The position numbers and the translations under genes were made by a program. Positions 17,793-26,820 of a DNA stretch of 64,000 bases are shown here, piece by piece. How positions within the stretch are numbered: the first letter of the stretch is position 1; each line of letters begins with the position of its first letter. The notes beneath the pieces were generated by a model that saw nothing but the letters and a program-made list of their open reading frames with translations, searched no databases and was not told the origin of the DNA. The stretch is taken from the NCBI RefSeq assembly GCF_017676385.1, contig NZ_JAFFZN010000014.1, positions 62,001-126,000 on the forward strand, read 5' to 3'. The stretch is from Streptomyces spirodelae (lineage in GTDB: Bacteria; Actinomycetota; Actinomycetes; Streptomycetales; Streptomycetaceae).

Positions 17793-20264
17793 CTACTTCG
17801 CGGCCGCAGCATCTCCATGGCCGGGTCCGTTCCCCTGTGTGGCCTCCCCCTCCCGGGTGGGCCGGTCGGGTTCGCTCGGCGGCAGGGCGATCTCGCTCCA
17901 CACCTGTTTGCCGCCGCTGAACGGCACCGACCCCCAGGACTCGGACAGCGCGTCGACGAGGAGGATGCCCCGGCCGCCAGTGGCCTCCCAGTCCATGCTG
18001 GCCGCTCGGATGGGCGTACGGGGTGAGGAGTCGCTGACCGCGACGCGCAGCCGGTCGCCGGCCAGCGTGAGATCCAGCCGGACCTCGCCCCGGGTGTGCA
18101 CCAGCGCGTTGGTCACCAACTCGGAGACGACCAGGAGAACCGTGTCGGACTCCTCCGTCGCGTCCCACTTGCGCAGCGTGCGAGTGGTGAAGCGGCGCGC
18201 GTGCACGGCGGCATCGGGCAGCCGCCACACCGCCCAGCCGGCCCGGCGGGGCCTGACCGCCATGCCGTCGTAGCGCAGCAGGAGCAGCGCCACATCGTCG
18301 TCGCGGCGCGCGGTGTCCCCGAGCAGGGAATCCGCCGTCCCATCGGGGTCGGACGGGTCCGCGGCTGCCAGGGACGCACCGACGCGGCGCAACCCCTCCT
18401 CCACCTCCATGTGCGCGGACTCCACGAGGCCGTCCGTCATCAGGGCCAGGACGGAGCCGGGGGCGAGCGTGGTTGTCGCCATGGTGTACTCCGCTTCCGT
18501 GAAGACGCCCAGTGGCGGCCCGATCTCGGCGTGCAGTTCTCTGGTCGTGCCCTCCGGGTCGCGGATGACGGGCGGCGGGTGCCCCGCCCGGACGAACCAG
18601 GCGTTTCCCTCCTCCATGTCCAGCGCGACGTAGCAGACGGTGGCGAACAGATCTGTCTCCATGTCGACCAGCAGCCGGTTGGCGTGCGAGACGACCACGT
18701 CGGGGGCGTGGCCCTCCACCGCGTAGGCCCTGATCGCCGTGCGCATCTGGCCCATGATGGTCGCGGCGGCGGCGCTGTGGCCCTGCACGTCCCCGATGAC
18801 GAAGGCGACCTGCCCGTCCGTCAACGGGATCACGTCGTACCAGTCACCGCCCACCTCCAGCCCCGCGGTGGCCGGCAGGTACCGGGCCACGGCGACTCCG
18901 CCGGGCAGCGCGGGCAGCCTGCGGGGCAGCAGGCTGCGCTGGAGCATCGTCGCGAGCTCGTGCTCGGCGTCGACCGCACGGGCCCGCACCAGGGCCTGCC
19001 CCGCCAGAGAGGCGGTGGCGGTCAGCAGCGAGCGCTCCTCCAAGCCGAACTCGTGCGGCTCGTCCCAGCCGACCATGCACGCGCCGACCACCCGGTCCTC
19101 GGCCGGCAGCGGCAGCAGAGCCAGTCCGCCGGGGCCCAGCCGGGCCAGGTCCGGCTGGGTGGCCGTATGCGACGGCCACAGGCGGATGGTCCCCTCACGC
19201 AAGACGGCCTCCAGCGTCGGGAGGGAGCTGGAGGGCGCGTCGGGCCATTCCGTGCGCCAGGCAGACCGCCACGCCCGTGGCCAGGCGTTCTGATCCGAAG
19301 GTTCCAGAACGGTGACCACGAGCCGGTCACCCACCAGTTCGGCGAGCGCCACCCGGTCGGCTCCCAGCGAGTCGAGCAGGGCGGTGACGACGACGCTGCC
19401 CACCTCGCGGATCGTCGTGGCGTCGGCGAGGGCGGTGGCCAGACGCTGGACCCGGGAGACCTCGTGAGCGCTGGGTCGCAGCTGGGAGGCGTCGGCGACG
19501 ACGCCGAGCAGCTGGTCCGGCCGCCCGGCCGAGGCGAACTGCACCTGGCAGCTCAACGAGAGCCAGCGCAGTTCGCCTGTGCTCAGCCGAACCCTGAATT
19601 CCAGGTCCCGGACGTTCGGAGGACGCCGGTCGGGCTCCACGAGGGCCATCATGGAGGGCAGGTCGTCCGGTACAGCGCGGGAGAGCAGTGCCTCGATGCG
19701 CCCGTCGAAGCTCTCGGGGGCGATGCCGAACAGCCGGAGCATCTGGCTGTCAGCGTCGATGTCGCCCGTGTCCAGGCCGAGCGTGAAGGCACCCGGACGG
19801 ATCCGGCGCAGCACTGAGGTCCCCCGGGCACGCTCCCCGCCGGGTTCGGGGCCGGTCAGTGGCAGGCCGTCCGCCTCGAGCCGGATCACGACCTGGGCGG
19901 CGTACATCTCCAGCAGGCGCCGCCGAGTGGGGTCGAAGCGGTCCGGACCGTCGGCGACGACCAGCAGGCAGCCGAGCGGTGCGTGCACCATGCCCAGCGG
20001 CAGGGCCCCCACGGATACCGCCGGTGTCTCCCCGGCGGTGACCGGGTGAGCCGTGGCCGGCCATACGGACCGGCCGGTGCGGTATGCCTCGGTCACCGGG
20101 TGGTGATCACTCAGGGACAGGACCGGTGGCAACTCGTACGGCGTGCTCGTCCGGCCGAGCTGCTCGGTCATCCGCAGCCGGTCGCCGTCCTTCCGGTCGC
20201 GCGCATAGACGGCCGCCATCGCCACCCCCGCGAACCCGAATGCCGCCCCCGCGTTCTCCCTCAT
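17793..20264 (-). CDS. GAF/PAS/SpoIIE phosphatase with C-terminal anti-sigma-type ATPase domain
   Basis: This 823-aa multidomain protein starts at the ATG complementary to 20262-20264, with GGAGG seven bases upstream. A GAF-like sensor (about 10-160) is followed by a PAS region (about 170-280; IDADSQMLRLFGIAPESFDG), another GAF domain (about 290-450), a PP2C/SpoIIE phosphatase (about 470-665; AGLEVGGDWYDVIPL, FVIGDVQGHSAAAAT, LMTDGLVES) and a HATPase domain (about 690-810; VSELVTNALVHTRGEVRLDL, GRGILLVDALSESWG). Such Streptomyces proteins dephosphorylate anti-sigma antagonists and so adjust sigma factor activity. The signal it senses and its partner are unknown. It lies upstream of the sugar ABC genes. 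Confidence 0.9.
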   Translation of the reverse strand: MRENAGAAFGFAGVAMAAVYARDRKDGDRLRMTEQLGRTSTPYELPPVLSLSDHHPVTEAYRTGRSVWPATAHPVTAGETPAVSVGALPLGMVHAPLGCLLVVADGPDRFDPTRRRLLEMYAAQVVIRLEADGLPLTGPEPGGERARGTSVLRRIRPGAFTLGLDTGDIDADSQMLRLFGIAPESFDGRIEALLSRAVPDDLPSMMALVEPDRRPPNVRDLEFRVRLSTGELRWLSLSCQVQFASAGRPDQLLGVVADASQLRPSAHEVSRVQRLATALADATTIREVGSVVVTALLDSLGADRVALAELVGDRLVVTVLEPSDQNAWPRAWRSAWRTEWPDAPSSSLPTLEAVLREGTIRLWPSHTATQPDLARLGPGGLALLPLPAEDRVVGACMVGWDEPHEFGLEERSLLTATASLAGQALVRARAVDAEHELATMLQRSLLPRRLPALPGGVAVARYLPATAGLEVGGDWYDVIPLTDGQVAFVIGDVQGHSAAAATIMGQMRTAIRAYAVEGHAPDVVVSHANRLLVDMETDLFATVCYVALDMEEGNAWFVRAGHPPPVIRDPEGTTRELHAEIGPPLGVFTEAEYTMATTTLAPGSVLALMTDGLVESAHMEVEEGLRRVGASLAAADPSDPDGTADSLLGDTARRDDDVALLLLRYDGMAVRPRRAGWAVWRLPDAAVHARRFTTRTLRKWDATEESDTVLLVVSELVTNALVHTRGEVRLDLTLAGDRLRVAVSDSSPRTPIRAASMDWEATGGRGILLVDALSESWGSVPFSGGKQVWSEIALPPSEPDRPTREGEATQGNGPGHGDAAAAK

Positions 20265-20817
20265 CTCATCGCCTCCGACCCGGCCGGGTGCGGCCTCTTC
20301 CAGAGTAAGGAGAAACGTCCGCACAGCTCGCGCTGGGCAGGCGGTGCAGAGGAGGGGTGCGCAAAGCTTCTGACCCAGACGGGTGACATCTGGAGCAGCC
20401 AGGTCACAGCAGCATGGCCGGGGCTTCGTGCGGAGCGGCCGGCTGACGGCTGCCGAGCCGCTCGGCAGCTCGAGTTGTCCGTCGGACGCCCCTCGCCACC
20501 CTGGGCGGAGCAGCTTCCCTCTTCACGGACCGGGCGATCAGCTACGGCGCGGAGCGTGGTTTCGGCCGCCTCGATGCGGCGTTGGCCGTTCGGGCTGGGC
20601 GAGTCGGTGGTGCCGGGAATCGTGGACCCGGACGAGTAACTGGTGTTCAGCTGCATCGACGCGTTCATGCGCCGAGCTCTCCGGACGCGGTAGTCACCCG
20701 CCGGGTTCGACACATTGGAAGCCCCGGCCAGGGCTTCCTGGTCGAGAAGGCAGCTGTTCCGTCGGCGCGCATGGCGTGGTCCCCGGCCAGGGGCCGGGGA
20801 CCACGGGCGGTGGGCGG
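20265..20817. other. Intergenic stretch without a supported gene
   Basis: About 550 bp lie between the SpoIIE gene start and the collagenase stop. Open frames on both strands exist, but none has a ribosome binding site, a domain or typical codon bias. I see no RNA gene. It presumably holds the SpoIIE promoter and the collagenase terminator. Confidence 0.45.
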
Positions 20818-22824
20818 TCAGCAGGAGCCGCTCGCACAGGCGTCGAGCCAGGTGTACCAGTCCTGGTCGTAGCGTGTGCCGATGTTCTCTGTCAGGTGCC
20901 TGCGTGCCGCGTTCCAGTCGCCGGTGCGGTAGGAGGCGAGCACGGTGGCCACGTCGTCAGGGTGCTTCTCCAGCATGTACCTGACGGCGAGGTAGCCCCA
21001 CTGGTAGGTGCGGGCCGTATTGGAGTTCTCGTACGTCGTGTCGAACAGCTTGCTCAGCGGATAGGTCTTCTTGCCGGCTGCCTTGATCGCCTCGTCGTAG
21101 GGGAGCCCGCGGTACGTGTAGGAGATGTACTCCGCGAAGCCCTCGATCCACCACACCGTAGGGGTCGAGACTCCGGCTTCGAAGTCGCCGTACATGTCGA
21201 AACGGCCGTCGAGGTAGTGGGTGTACTCGTGGTTGAGGTTCCAGATCCGGAACTTGTCGCCGTCCGGCCGCTCGAAAGCGATGAAACGGGGGAGGTTGCC
21301 CTCGGCCGACGGGTCGCCCTCCAGGTACATGCCGCCGTTGTTCGTGTCGATGTCGTAGATCACCCCGGCGTACGTCCGGTAGGCGATGTCGGAGTCGAAG
21401 ACGACGACTTCGAGCTGGGTGTTCCTGTCGTCCTTCACCGGGCCGTCGTCCTTGGCGACCTTGTGGAAGAACGCGTCCTGGCCGTTGAGGCTGGTGCAGG
21501 TGTCGGCGAAGTTGCTCGCGTCCATGTCCTGAGCGACGACCGAGATGCTGTCGCTGCACGGCTCCTCGGTCTTGAGGACGGCCTTCTTGAGCCGCTCTTC
21601 GAGGTCACAGACGCCGTAGTAGTAGCAGTTGTAGTCGTCGAACTCGTCGGCCATCTCCGCGACGCCGACCCACAGCGGGGCCGTCCTCCCGGTCATCGAG
21701 CTCATTTTGAGCAGCGCCTTCATCTGCGGGCGCACCTTCGGGTGCAGTCGGCCGTGCTGGACGAAGCGGCCCATCTCCCGCCCCGCGTTGGAGGTGAGGT
21801 AGGAGTGCTGCCCGCCGAGCAGATCGAGGTGGTCCTTCGCGAAGGTGTACAGGGTGCGCAGGACGCTGGGGTCGGCCACCACCGCTTTGACGAAGTCCGG
21901 CATCTGATGCCCGCGCCACAGCACCGTGTAGACGTTGTTGACCGCGTTGACCATCCACCACTTGTCGTCGTACGAGCTGTCGTAGTCCTCCAGCATCCGC
22001 TTGACGATGCCGAGGTAGCGGGCGTTCTCCCCGGCGCTGTCGATCAGGGTGACGGCCTCGGACAGGGTCTCGCCGTTGGCGTCGGTGACATCGTGCGAGT
22101 GCTCGGAGCCGAAGAACGCGTCCAGGCCGCGCTGGATCGCCGCCTTGAGTTCCGGCCCGTACTCGCCCACGTCCTGCTCGTGGTTGTACTGCACGTAGTA
22201 GCCGGCCCGCAGGAACAGCACGATCTGCGGCATGCCGGTGCCGGCGTCGCCGGGGTAGGTGGCGGAGCCGTCGCGCAGCGCGTCGGCGACAGTGATCATC
22301 TGCTCCTCGCGGAACGCGCCCTTGGCGTCCCCGCCGGTGAGGCCGAAGAGGGTGTTGATGCACTCTGTGGTGGACGAGGTGATCTGCTCGACGAGCGCTT
22401 TGCCGGTCTGCGCGAAGTCGCCGGGTGAGCAGGCGGCCTTCCCCGTTCCCGGGCCCACGCCCTTCATGGAGGGCCGTTTCTCGGACGGTGACGCCGTCGG
22501 GTCGTTGTGGTCGTACTGGAGCGTGTGCTTGGAGGCCGAGGCCGGTGGGCGGTCCTCGGCATGTAGCCGTCTGCCGGGTAGGCGCTTCGGGGTGTGCTCC
22601 GGTATGCCCTCCGCTCTGGTGGCGGAGTCCGAAGTGTGGGGCCCCGATCCCTTGTCGCGGTCGAGATCGCGGTCGCGGTCGAGGGCGCGCGGCGCCGCGT
22701 GCGCCGCCGCTCCGCCGTCGCCGAACTGGACCGCGCCCATGGCCACGGATACGGCCAGGGCCCCGGCGCACAGGGTGCGGGTGAGGCGTGCGCGTAACGA
22801 GCTTCTTCGATCGTTCCGGCTCAT
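20818..22824 (-). CDS. Secreted M9-family microbial collagenase
   Basis: A 668-aa protein starting at the ATG complementary to 22822-22824 after a GGAG site. It has a signal peptide (RARLTRTLCAGALAVSVAMG), then a low-complexity Arg/Asp-rich region. The collagenase activator-like helical domain starts near residue 130. The metallopeptidase core carries HEYTH in IWNLNHEYTHYLDGRFDMYG, with the downstream Glu in WWIEGFAEYISYTY. M9 peptidases cut triple-helical collagen outside the cell. Unlike many clostridial and streptomycete enzymes it stops after the catalytic region (DWYTWLDACASGSC) and lacks visible PKD or collagen-binding domains. It is divergent from a GntR regulator that may control it. 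Confidence 0.9.
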   Translation of the reverse strand: MSRNDRRSSLRARLTRTLCAGALAVSVAMGAVQFGDGGAAAHAAPRALDRDRDLDRDKGSGPHTSDSATRAEGIPEHTPKRLPGRRLHAEDRPPASASKHTLQYDHNDPTASPSEKRPSMKGVGPGTGKAACSPGDFAQTGKALVEQITSSTTECINTLFGLTGGDAKGAFREEQMITVADALRDGSATYPGDAGTGMPQIVLFLRAGYYVQYNHEQDVGEYGPELKAAIQRGLDAFFGSEHSHDVTDANGETLSEAVTLIDSAGENARYLGIVKRMLEDYDSSYDDKWWMVNAVNNVYTVLWRGHQMPDFVKAVVADPSVLRTLYTFAKDHLDLLGGQHSYLTSNAGREMGRFVQHGRLHPKVRPQMKALLKMSSMTGRTAPLWVGVAEMADEFDDYNCYYYGVCDLEERLKKAVLKTEEPCSDSISVVAQDMDASNFADTCTSLNGQDAFFHKVAKDDGPVKDDRNTQLEVVVFDSDIAYRTYAGVIYDIDTNNGGMYLEGDPSAEGNLPRFIAFERPDGDKFRIWNLNHEYTHYLDGRFDMYGDFEAGVSTPTVWWIEGFAEYISYTYRGLPYDEAIKAAGKKTYPLSKLFDTTYENSNTARTYQWGYLAVRYMLEKHPDDVATVLASYRTGDWNAARRHLTENIGTRYDQDWYTWLDACASGSC

Positions 22825-22987
22825 CTGTACTCCAGATGTCGTGGAGGGTGCTCGTGTGGGCGCCAGTACAATTTCACACATCACATGTCATGCGAGAGAC
22901 GTGAACCGGCCGGACTGCTTCCGCAGTTGGCGAGCAGCCACCCGGCATACACTCGGTGTGGATCACACCCGAGGAGCCGCTGCGCGC

Positions 22988-23671
22988 ATGACCGCTGAAC
23001 GCCCGCTGAAGCTGCCTGCTGTGCCGGACCGGCTCAGCATCCGCGACCATGTCGTGCACGCCCTGCGCGCCGCACTGATCGCAGGAGAACTGCGCCCCGG
23101 CGCCGTGTACTCAGCGCCGCAGCTCGCCGCGCAGTTCGGCGTTTCGGCCACGCCCGTGCGCGAGGCGATGCTCGACCTCACCCGCGAGGGCATGGTGGAA
23201 CCCGTACGGAACAAGGGCTTCCGAGTCACCGAACTCTCCGGGCGTGACCTCGCCGAGTACGTGGAGATCCGAGAGCTGATCGAGGTGCCCACAGTGGGTC
23301 GGGTGGCTCGATCCGGCGATCCGGCTCGGCTGGAAGCGCTCCGCCCCGTCGCCCGCGAGATAGTGGCCGCAGCCCGTACGGGCGACCTGATCGGCTTTCT
23401 GGAGGCGGACCGTCGCTTCCACCTCGCGCTGCTCGAACTCGCGGGAAACCACCGTCTGGTGGAGGTCGTCGGACAGCTGCGCGGCCACGCCCGGCTCTAC
23501 GGGCTGGCCGGGCTCGCGGCCAGCGGTCAGCTCATGGAGTCGGCCGAGGAACACGAGGTGCTGCTCGACCTGGTGCTGGCCCGGGACGCGGAGGGAGCCG
23601 AGCGGCGGATGCGCATCCACCTGGGCCGTCTGCGTTCCCAGGGGGAGAGCGACGACGAGGCCGAGAGCTAG
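22988..23671 (+). CDS. GntR-family transcriptional regulator (FCD/FadR subtype)
   Basis: This 227-aa protein has an N-terminal winged helix (about 15-80; HVVHALRAALIAGELRPGAV, AAQFGVSATPVREAMLDLTR). The C-terminal FCD helical ligand-binding domain has candidate metal ligands: EADRRFHLALLELAGN (Asp/His) and SAEEHEVLLDLV (His). The start ATG 22988 is chosen because the helix-turn-helix begins just after it. It is transcribed away from the collagenase gene across a 163-bp shared region, which suggests that it regulates the collagenase, its own gene, or both. The effector is unknown; FCD regulators often sense carboxylates or amino acids. Confidence 0.88.
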   Translation: MTAERPLKLPAVPDRLSIRDHVVHALRAALIAGELRPGAVYSAPQLAAQFGVSATPVREAMLDLTREGMVEPVRNKGFRVTELSGRDLAEYVEIRELIEVPTVGRVARSGDPARLEALRPVAREIVAAARTGDLIGFLEADRRFHLALLELAGNHRLVEVVGQLRGHARLYGLAGLAASGQLMESAEEHEVLLDLVLARDAEGAERRMRIHLGRLRSQGESDDEAES

Positions 23672-23988
23672 TGCTGTGCCTGCGGGCTGAGTCCGAGAGC
23701 TGCGCTTGACAGCAGAGGTGAGTGCGGCAGTTCCAGCGCGTCGACGGCGCGGATGCGACGGCGGGCTGCGACAGCGCGGAGCGAAGAAGCCTCCGCCCCG
23801 GCCTGTCGACAAGGATTATCAGGAAAAGGGTGCACTGGTCCTGGCACCATCAGTGACCAGCACAACCTGGCTCCGGTAACTTGATCGGATTCACGACGAT
23901 CTCCCTGATCGCCTGCCTTCCCCGGAAGGCCATGCCATCCGGCATGAAAAACCAAGTAATTGATCAAATCGAACAAATCGGCTGAAAA
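23672..23988. other. Intergenic stretch without a supported gene
   Basis: About 315 bp with no convincing frame. The final 60 bp before the PAP2-type gene are AT-rich (ccaagtaattgatcaaatcg), consistent with a promoter region. No hairpin with a T-tract was seen after the GntR gene. Confidence 0.45.
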
Positions 23989-25329
23989 TTGATATCTGGA
24001 CTGCCGGGGATATCCTCGCGCCTCGACCATGGAAAGAAGAGCGCCGCGTGGCGTCGACCAGTGGTCGTACTGGGGGCCGTTGCAGCCCTCGGAATGATCG
24101 CCGCCCTGGAGGTCGCCGCGCGTCACTACGGTGCGCCGGGGCCGATCACCACGCAGGCGCGAGAGGTGATACTCACCCCGAAATCGGGGCCGCTGCTGTA
24201 CGCCTGTCTGGCGCTGATGATGGTGGTGCTCACCTGGCGGCAGCGCTTTGTCGCTGCGGGTGTCGCGATCGGCATCGACCTCGCGTATCTGCCGGTGCGG
24301 TGGGCGTTCGATGCGAAGATCTACTTCGGCAACGGTGCGTTGTGGGTGCTTCTGGCATACGCGGTCATCGCTGTCACGCGTCGCACCGGACGGGAACGCG
24401 TCCTGCTGCTGAAGGGCGTCGGGCTGGGCCTGCTGCTGTGGGTCGGTCGCAAGACGGGCGACACCTGGCTGCTCATTACATCGAAGACCCGGCATACCGT
24501 GCTCGACCCGTATGTGGCAACCGCAGACCACGCCCTGGGTAACCCATCCTGGCTGGTGGGCCGGGTCGTCGAGGCCACCGGTCCGATCGGCACCAGCGTT
24601 CTCGACTGGGTCTACGCACAGCTTGCGCTGGGGGCGGTCGTCATCGCGGTGTACCAGCTGCGGAACGTGGCGGTGGAGCGCCGATTCCCCAGTCATCATC
24701 TGGTGCGCACATTCCTGGTGATCGGCCTCCTGGGGCCGGCCATCTACATGATCTTCCCGGTGGTCGGACCGATTTTCACCTACGGTGCCGACGGCGGGCA
24801 CTGGGCACTGGCCAACCTGTGGCCGGACACCCCACCCCCGCTGCTCAACGCCCCGCACCCGATACCACACGACGAGATCACCCCGCGCAACTGCATGCCC
24901 AGCCTGCACACAGCGTGGGCCACCGTGATTTTCATTCACTCCCGCAACTGCCCACGCGTTCTGCGACTTCTGGGAACGCTCTGGCTGATCACCACGCTCG
25001 GCGCAACGCTGGGGTTCGGCTACCACTATGGCGTCGACATCGTCGCCGGGGTCGTGTTCGCGGTCACGATCGAGGCAGCGATGCGCTGGCTGGCCCGAGG
25101 CTGGGACCGGCAAGCAACCCAGATGGTTACCTACGGCACAACGGTCTTCGTCGCGCTCTTGGTGTCGTACCGCTATCTGCCGACGACGCTGGCCGCATAT
25201 CCGTGGGTGTTCGGACCGCTGCTCATCCTGGCGATGGCCTCGGTCGTGCACCTCTATATCCGGGCCACCAAGCGATGTGAACCAAGGGGTGCGCCGACGC
25301 AGCAACCGGCAGCGGTAGCAACTGGGTGA
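23989..25329 (+). CDS. PAP2-superfamily membrane phosphatase/phosphotransferase
   Basis: The frame allows up to 446 aa. It has about ten hydrophobic segments and a C-terminal PAP2 motif: NCMPSLHTAWATVIFIHSRN (SLH active-site region) and GFGYHYGVDIVAGV (GxxxxxD with the catalytic His). The family includes lipid phosphatases and inositolphosphotransferases of the Aur1/Ipt1 type. The long N-terminal membrane half fits the latter group. The only start near the beginning of the open frame is TTG 23989, without a clear ribosome binding site; GTG codons near 24058 are alternatives, so the start is uncertain. Neighbours do not reveal its lipid substrate. Confidence 0.75.
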   Translation: MISGLPGISSRLDHGKKSAAWRRPVVVLGAVAALGMIAALEVAARHYGAPGPITTQAREVILTPKSGPLLYACLALMMVVLTWRQRFVAAGVAIGIDLAYLPVRWAFDAKIYFGNGALWVLLAYAVIAVTRRTGRERVLLLKGVGLGLLLWVGRKTGDTWLLITSKTRHTVLDPYVATADHALGNPSWLVGRVVEATGPIGTSVLDWVYAQLALGAVVIAVYQLRNVAVERRFPSHHLVRTFLVIGLLGPAIYMIFPVVGPIFTYGADGGHWALANLWPDTPPPLLNAPHPIPHDEITPRNCMPSLHTAWATVIFIHSRNCPRVLRLLGTLWLITTLGATLGFGYHYGVDIVAGVVFAVTIEAAMRWLARGWDRQATQMVTYGTTVFVALLVSYRYLPTTLAAYPWVFGPLLILAMASVVHLYIRATKRCEPRGAPTQQPAAVATG

Positions 25330-25426
25330 CGCTCACGTTCGAGCGGCTTCGGTGAGGGAAGAGGGAGGCTCGGCGGGTGTGCGTCTCACGCCGGGCGCGG
25401 GACCTGGACAATTGCGAGGAGGCACG

Positions 25427-26002
25427 GTGCTCACCTGGCGGCGGGTGTCCGAAAGCGACTTCGGGCTGCTTGGGGCGTGGCTCGCGCAGCCGCACGTGGC
25501 CCGGTGGTGGCAACACGACACGTCCGCGGAGGGCATCGAGCGGGACTTCGGGCCGGCTGCGCGCGGCGCGGAGCCGGCCGAAGACCTGCTGGTCATGGAG
25601 GACGGCATGCCGGTTGCCCTGGTCCAGCGGTGCCGGTTCGCCGACTACCCCGACTACCACGCTGAGGTGGCCGGCCAGATCGAACTCCCCGATACGGCGA
25701 TCACGATCGACTACCTGCTCGGTGACCCCAACCGGGTGGGGCAGGGACTGGGCCCGCGCATCGTCCGGGCGATCGTGGCGGCCACATGGACCGACCGTCC
25801 GGACGCGTCCGCCGTCGTCGTCCCGGTCCACGCGACCAACCGGGCCTCGTGGCGGGCCCTGGAGAAGGCCGGGTTGCACAGGATCGGTACCGCCGAGCTG
25901 ATCCCGGACAACCCGGACGACGACCGCACCCATTACGTCTACCGCGTCGACAGGCCCGCTGGTCATCCTCCGCCCCCACCACCCGTGACCGACCACGACT
26001 GA
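25427..26002 (+). CDS. GNAT acetyltransferase, AAC(6')-like
   Basis: This 191-aa protein starts at GTG 25427, with GAGGAGG just upstream. It shows the N-terminal LTWRRVSESDFGLLGAWLAQ, then PHVARWW, and the acetyl-CoA motif A region IDYLLGDPNRVGQGLGPRIV. A later NRASWRALEKAGLHRIG is typical of the GNAT fold. The order PHVARWW and DYLLG is characteristic of the aminoglycoside 6'-N-acetyltransferase/lysine-N-acyltransferase (IucB-like) subgroup, so the substrate may be an aminoglycoside or a hydroxamate amine. It could be a resistance gene, but there is no supporting neighbour. The C-terminus ends in a Pro-rich tail. Confidence 0.82.
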   Translation: MLTWRRVSESDFGLLGAWLAQPHVARWWQHDTSAEGIERDFGPAARGAEPAEDLLVMEDGMPVALVQRCRFADYPDYHAEVAGQIELPDTAITIDYLLGDPNRVGQGLGPRIVRAIVAATWTDRPDASAVVVPVHATNRASWRALEKAGLHRIGTAELIPDNPDDDRTHYVYRVDRPAGHPPPPPPVTDHD

Positions 26003-26101
26003 CGTCCCACAGCCAAGCCGATGACGGGCCCACGGAAACCCCCTTCGGCTATTGCGCCCTTGCAGTCGAGGGAGGGAGAGGGGTGGCTGGACGCCGCGCT
26101 C

Positions 26102-26200
26102 TTACCCCTTGAAGACGATGGAGTCGCAGCCGTGCGGCAGGCCCTCGATCAGTTCGTGCACATCGGCGTCGCGCGCCGTCTCCTTGAGACGGGCTGCGTC
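26102..26200 (-). pseudogene. Fragment of an ABC exporter ATP-binding domain
   Basis: A 32-codon minus-strand stretch reads ARLKETARDADVHELIEGLP then HGCDSIVFKG and stops. This matches the segment just before the signature motif in lanthipeptide and peptide ABC exporters, where LIEGLPHGYDT is common. The Walker A region lies outside and the signature and Walker B regions are gone. It may be the remains of an exporter that once served the adjacent lanthipeptide genes. The identification rests on a short similarity from memory. Confidence 0.45.
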
Positions 26201-26542
26201 CTGGGGGCGAGGGGGGCATCCGCCCCGTCGGCGGCGCATATCCCTTCGCCCCGCAGCGGCACCGCCGCTCAGCAATAAGACCTCGGAAAGTCGGGTTGGT
26301 CTGTCGTATCCGGAGATCGGCTCCCCAATCCGTGCAATACACGATAGTCCTGACTGGAGACAGAACGGATTTCCGCTGTTCCCGGGGGCGTCGGAAGTTT
26401 CCCAAGTGGCCGCTGTGGCAAGTGTGTTGACGCTCCTCCTGCTGCTCTACTACGTTCCACGAGTCCGGAAAACCGGCGTTCACACGCGTCGATGCCACAG
26501 CGAAGCTCGTGCGGACGCGGACCTCTACGCGGAGGGAACAAA
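26201..26542. other. Leader region of the lanthipeptide operon
   Basis: About 340 bp lie between the exporter fragment and the precursor gene, without a supported gene. A possible promoter is annotated separately at 26427-26456, and a strong GGAGGG site at 26531-26536 precedes the precursor ATG. Confidence 0.45.
26427..26456 (+). promoter_or_regulatory. Possible sigma-70-type promoter of the lanthipeptide operon
   Basis: TTGACG (26427-26432) and TACGTT (26451-26456) are separated by 18 nt. The -35 matches the HrdB-type TTGACr and the -10 fits TAnnnT. It lies 86 nt before the precursor start. This is a sequence match only. Confidence 0.35.
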
Positions 26543-26692
26543 ATGAACGAAGAACTGCTCGAGGACGAATTCTCTCTCGACCTGCGTGTCAGCCACTCGG
26601 AGGTGTCGTCCAGTTCCGCAGCGTCCACGGATTTCGGTTGCGGGACATCGCGCACCTCGGCCTGCACCGACACGCTCAGCGGGTGCTGCTGA
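26543..26692 (+). CDS. lanA: Class I lanthipeptide precursor (FxLD-like LanA)
   Basis: This 49-aa peptide starts at ATG 26543, six bases after GGAGGG. Residues 1-16 (MNEELLEDEFSLDLRV) form an acidic leader with the FSLD box (residues 10-13), the F-x-L-D motif that class I dehydratases recognise. The rest is a Ser/Thr/Cys-rich core with four cysteines at 33, 41, 48 and 49. It ends in a Cys-Cys pair after TDTLSG, and at least a dozen Ser or Thr residues lie between residues 17 and 46. LanB and LanC follow, so Ser/Thr dehydration and lanthionine ring closure are expected. The leader cleavage site and ring pattern are not certain. The core was not recognised from known lanthipeptides. Confidence 0.88.
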   Translation: MNEELLEDEFSLDLRVSHSEVSSSSAASTDFGCGTSRTSACTDTLSGCC

Positions 26693-26820
26693 CACGCCTC
26701 GTATGAGGTGACTGCACACCCATGGCGCACCACGCGGAGGGATTTGCGGTCCGAGCACACGGACTCCCTGCCCCTTCCGCGTGGTCGCTTGCCCGGGCAG
26801 CCGAGAAGAGGAAGGGCGCC

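Noticed and set aside
18096..19817. 573-codon plus-strand frame inside the SpoIIE phosphatase gene
   Set aside because: Shadow of the minus-strand gene, which shows complete GAF, PP2C and ATPase motifs.
23668..25305. 545-codon minus-strand frame covering the PAP2-type gene
   Set aside because: Antisense shadow; the plus strand has membrane helices and PAP2 motifs, and this frame has none.
25427..26002. Self-resistance gene for the lanthipeptide locus
   Set aside because: GNAT enzymes are not known lanthipeptide resistance factors, and it is separated by an exporter fragment and 500 bp.
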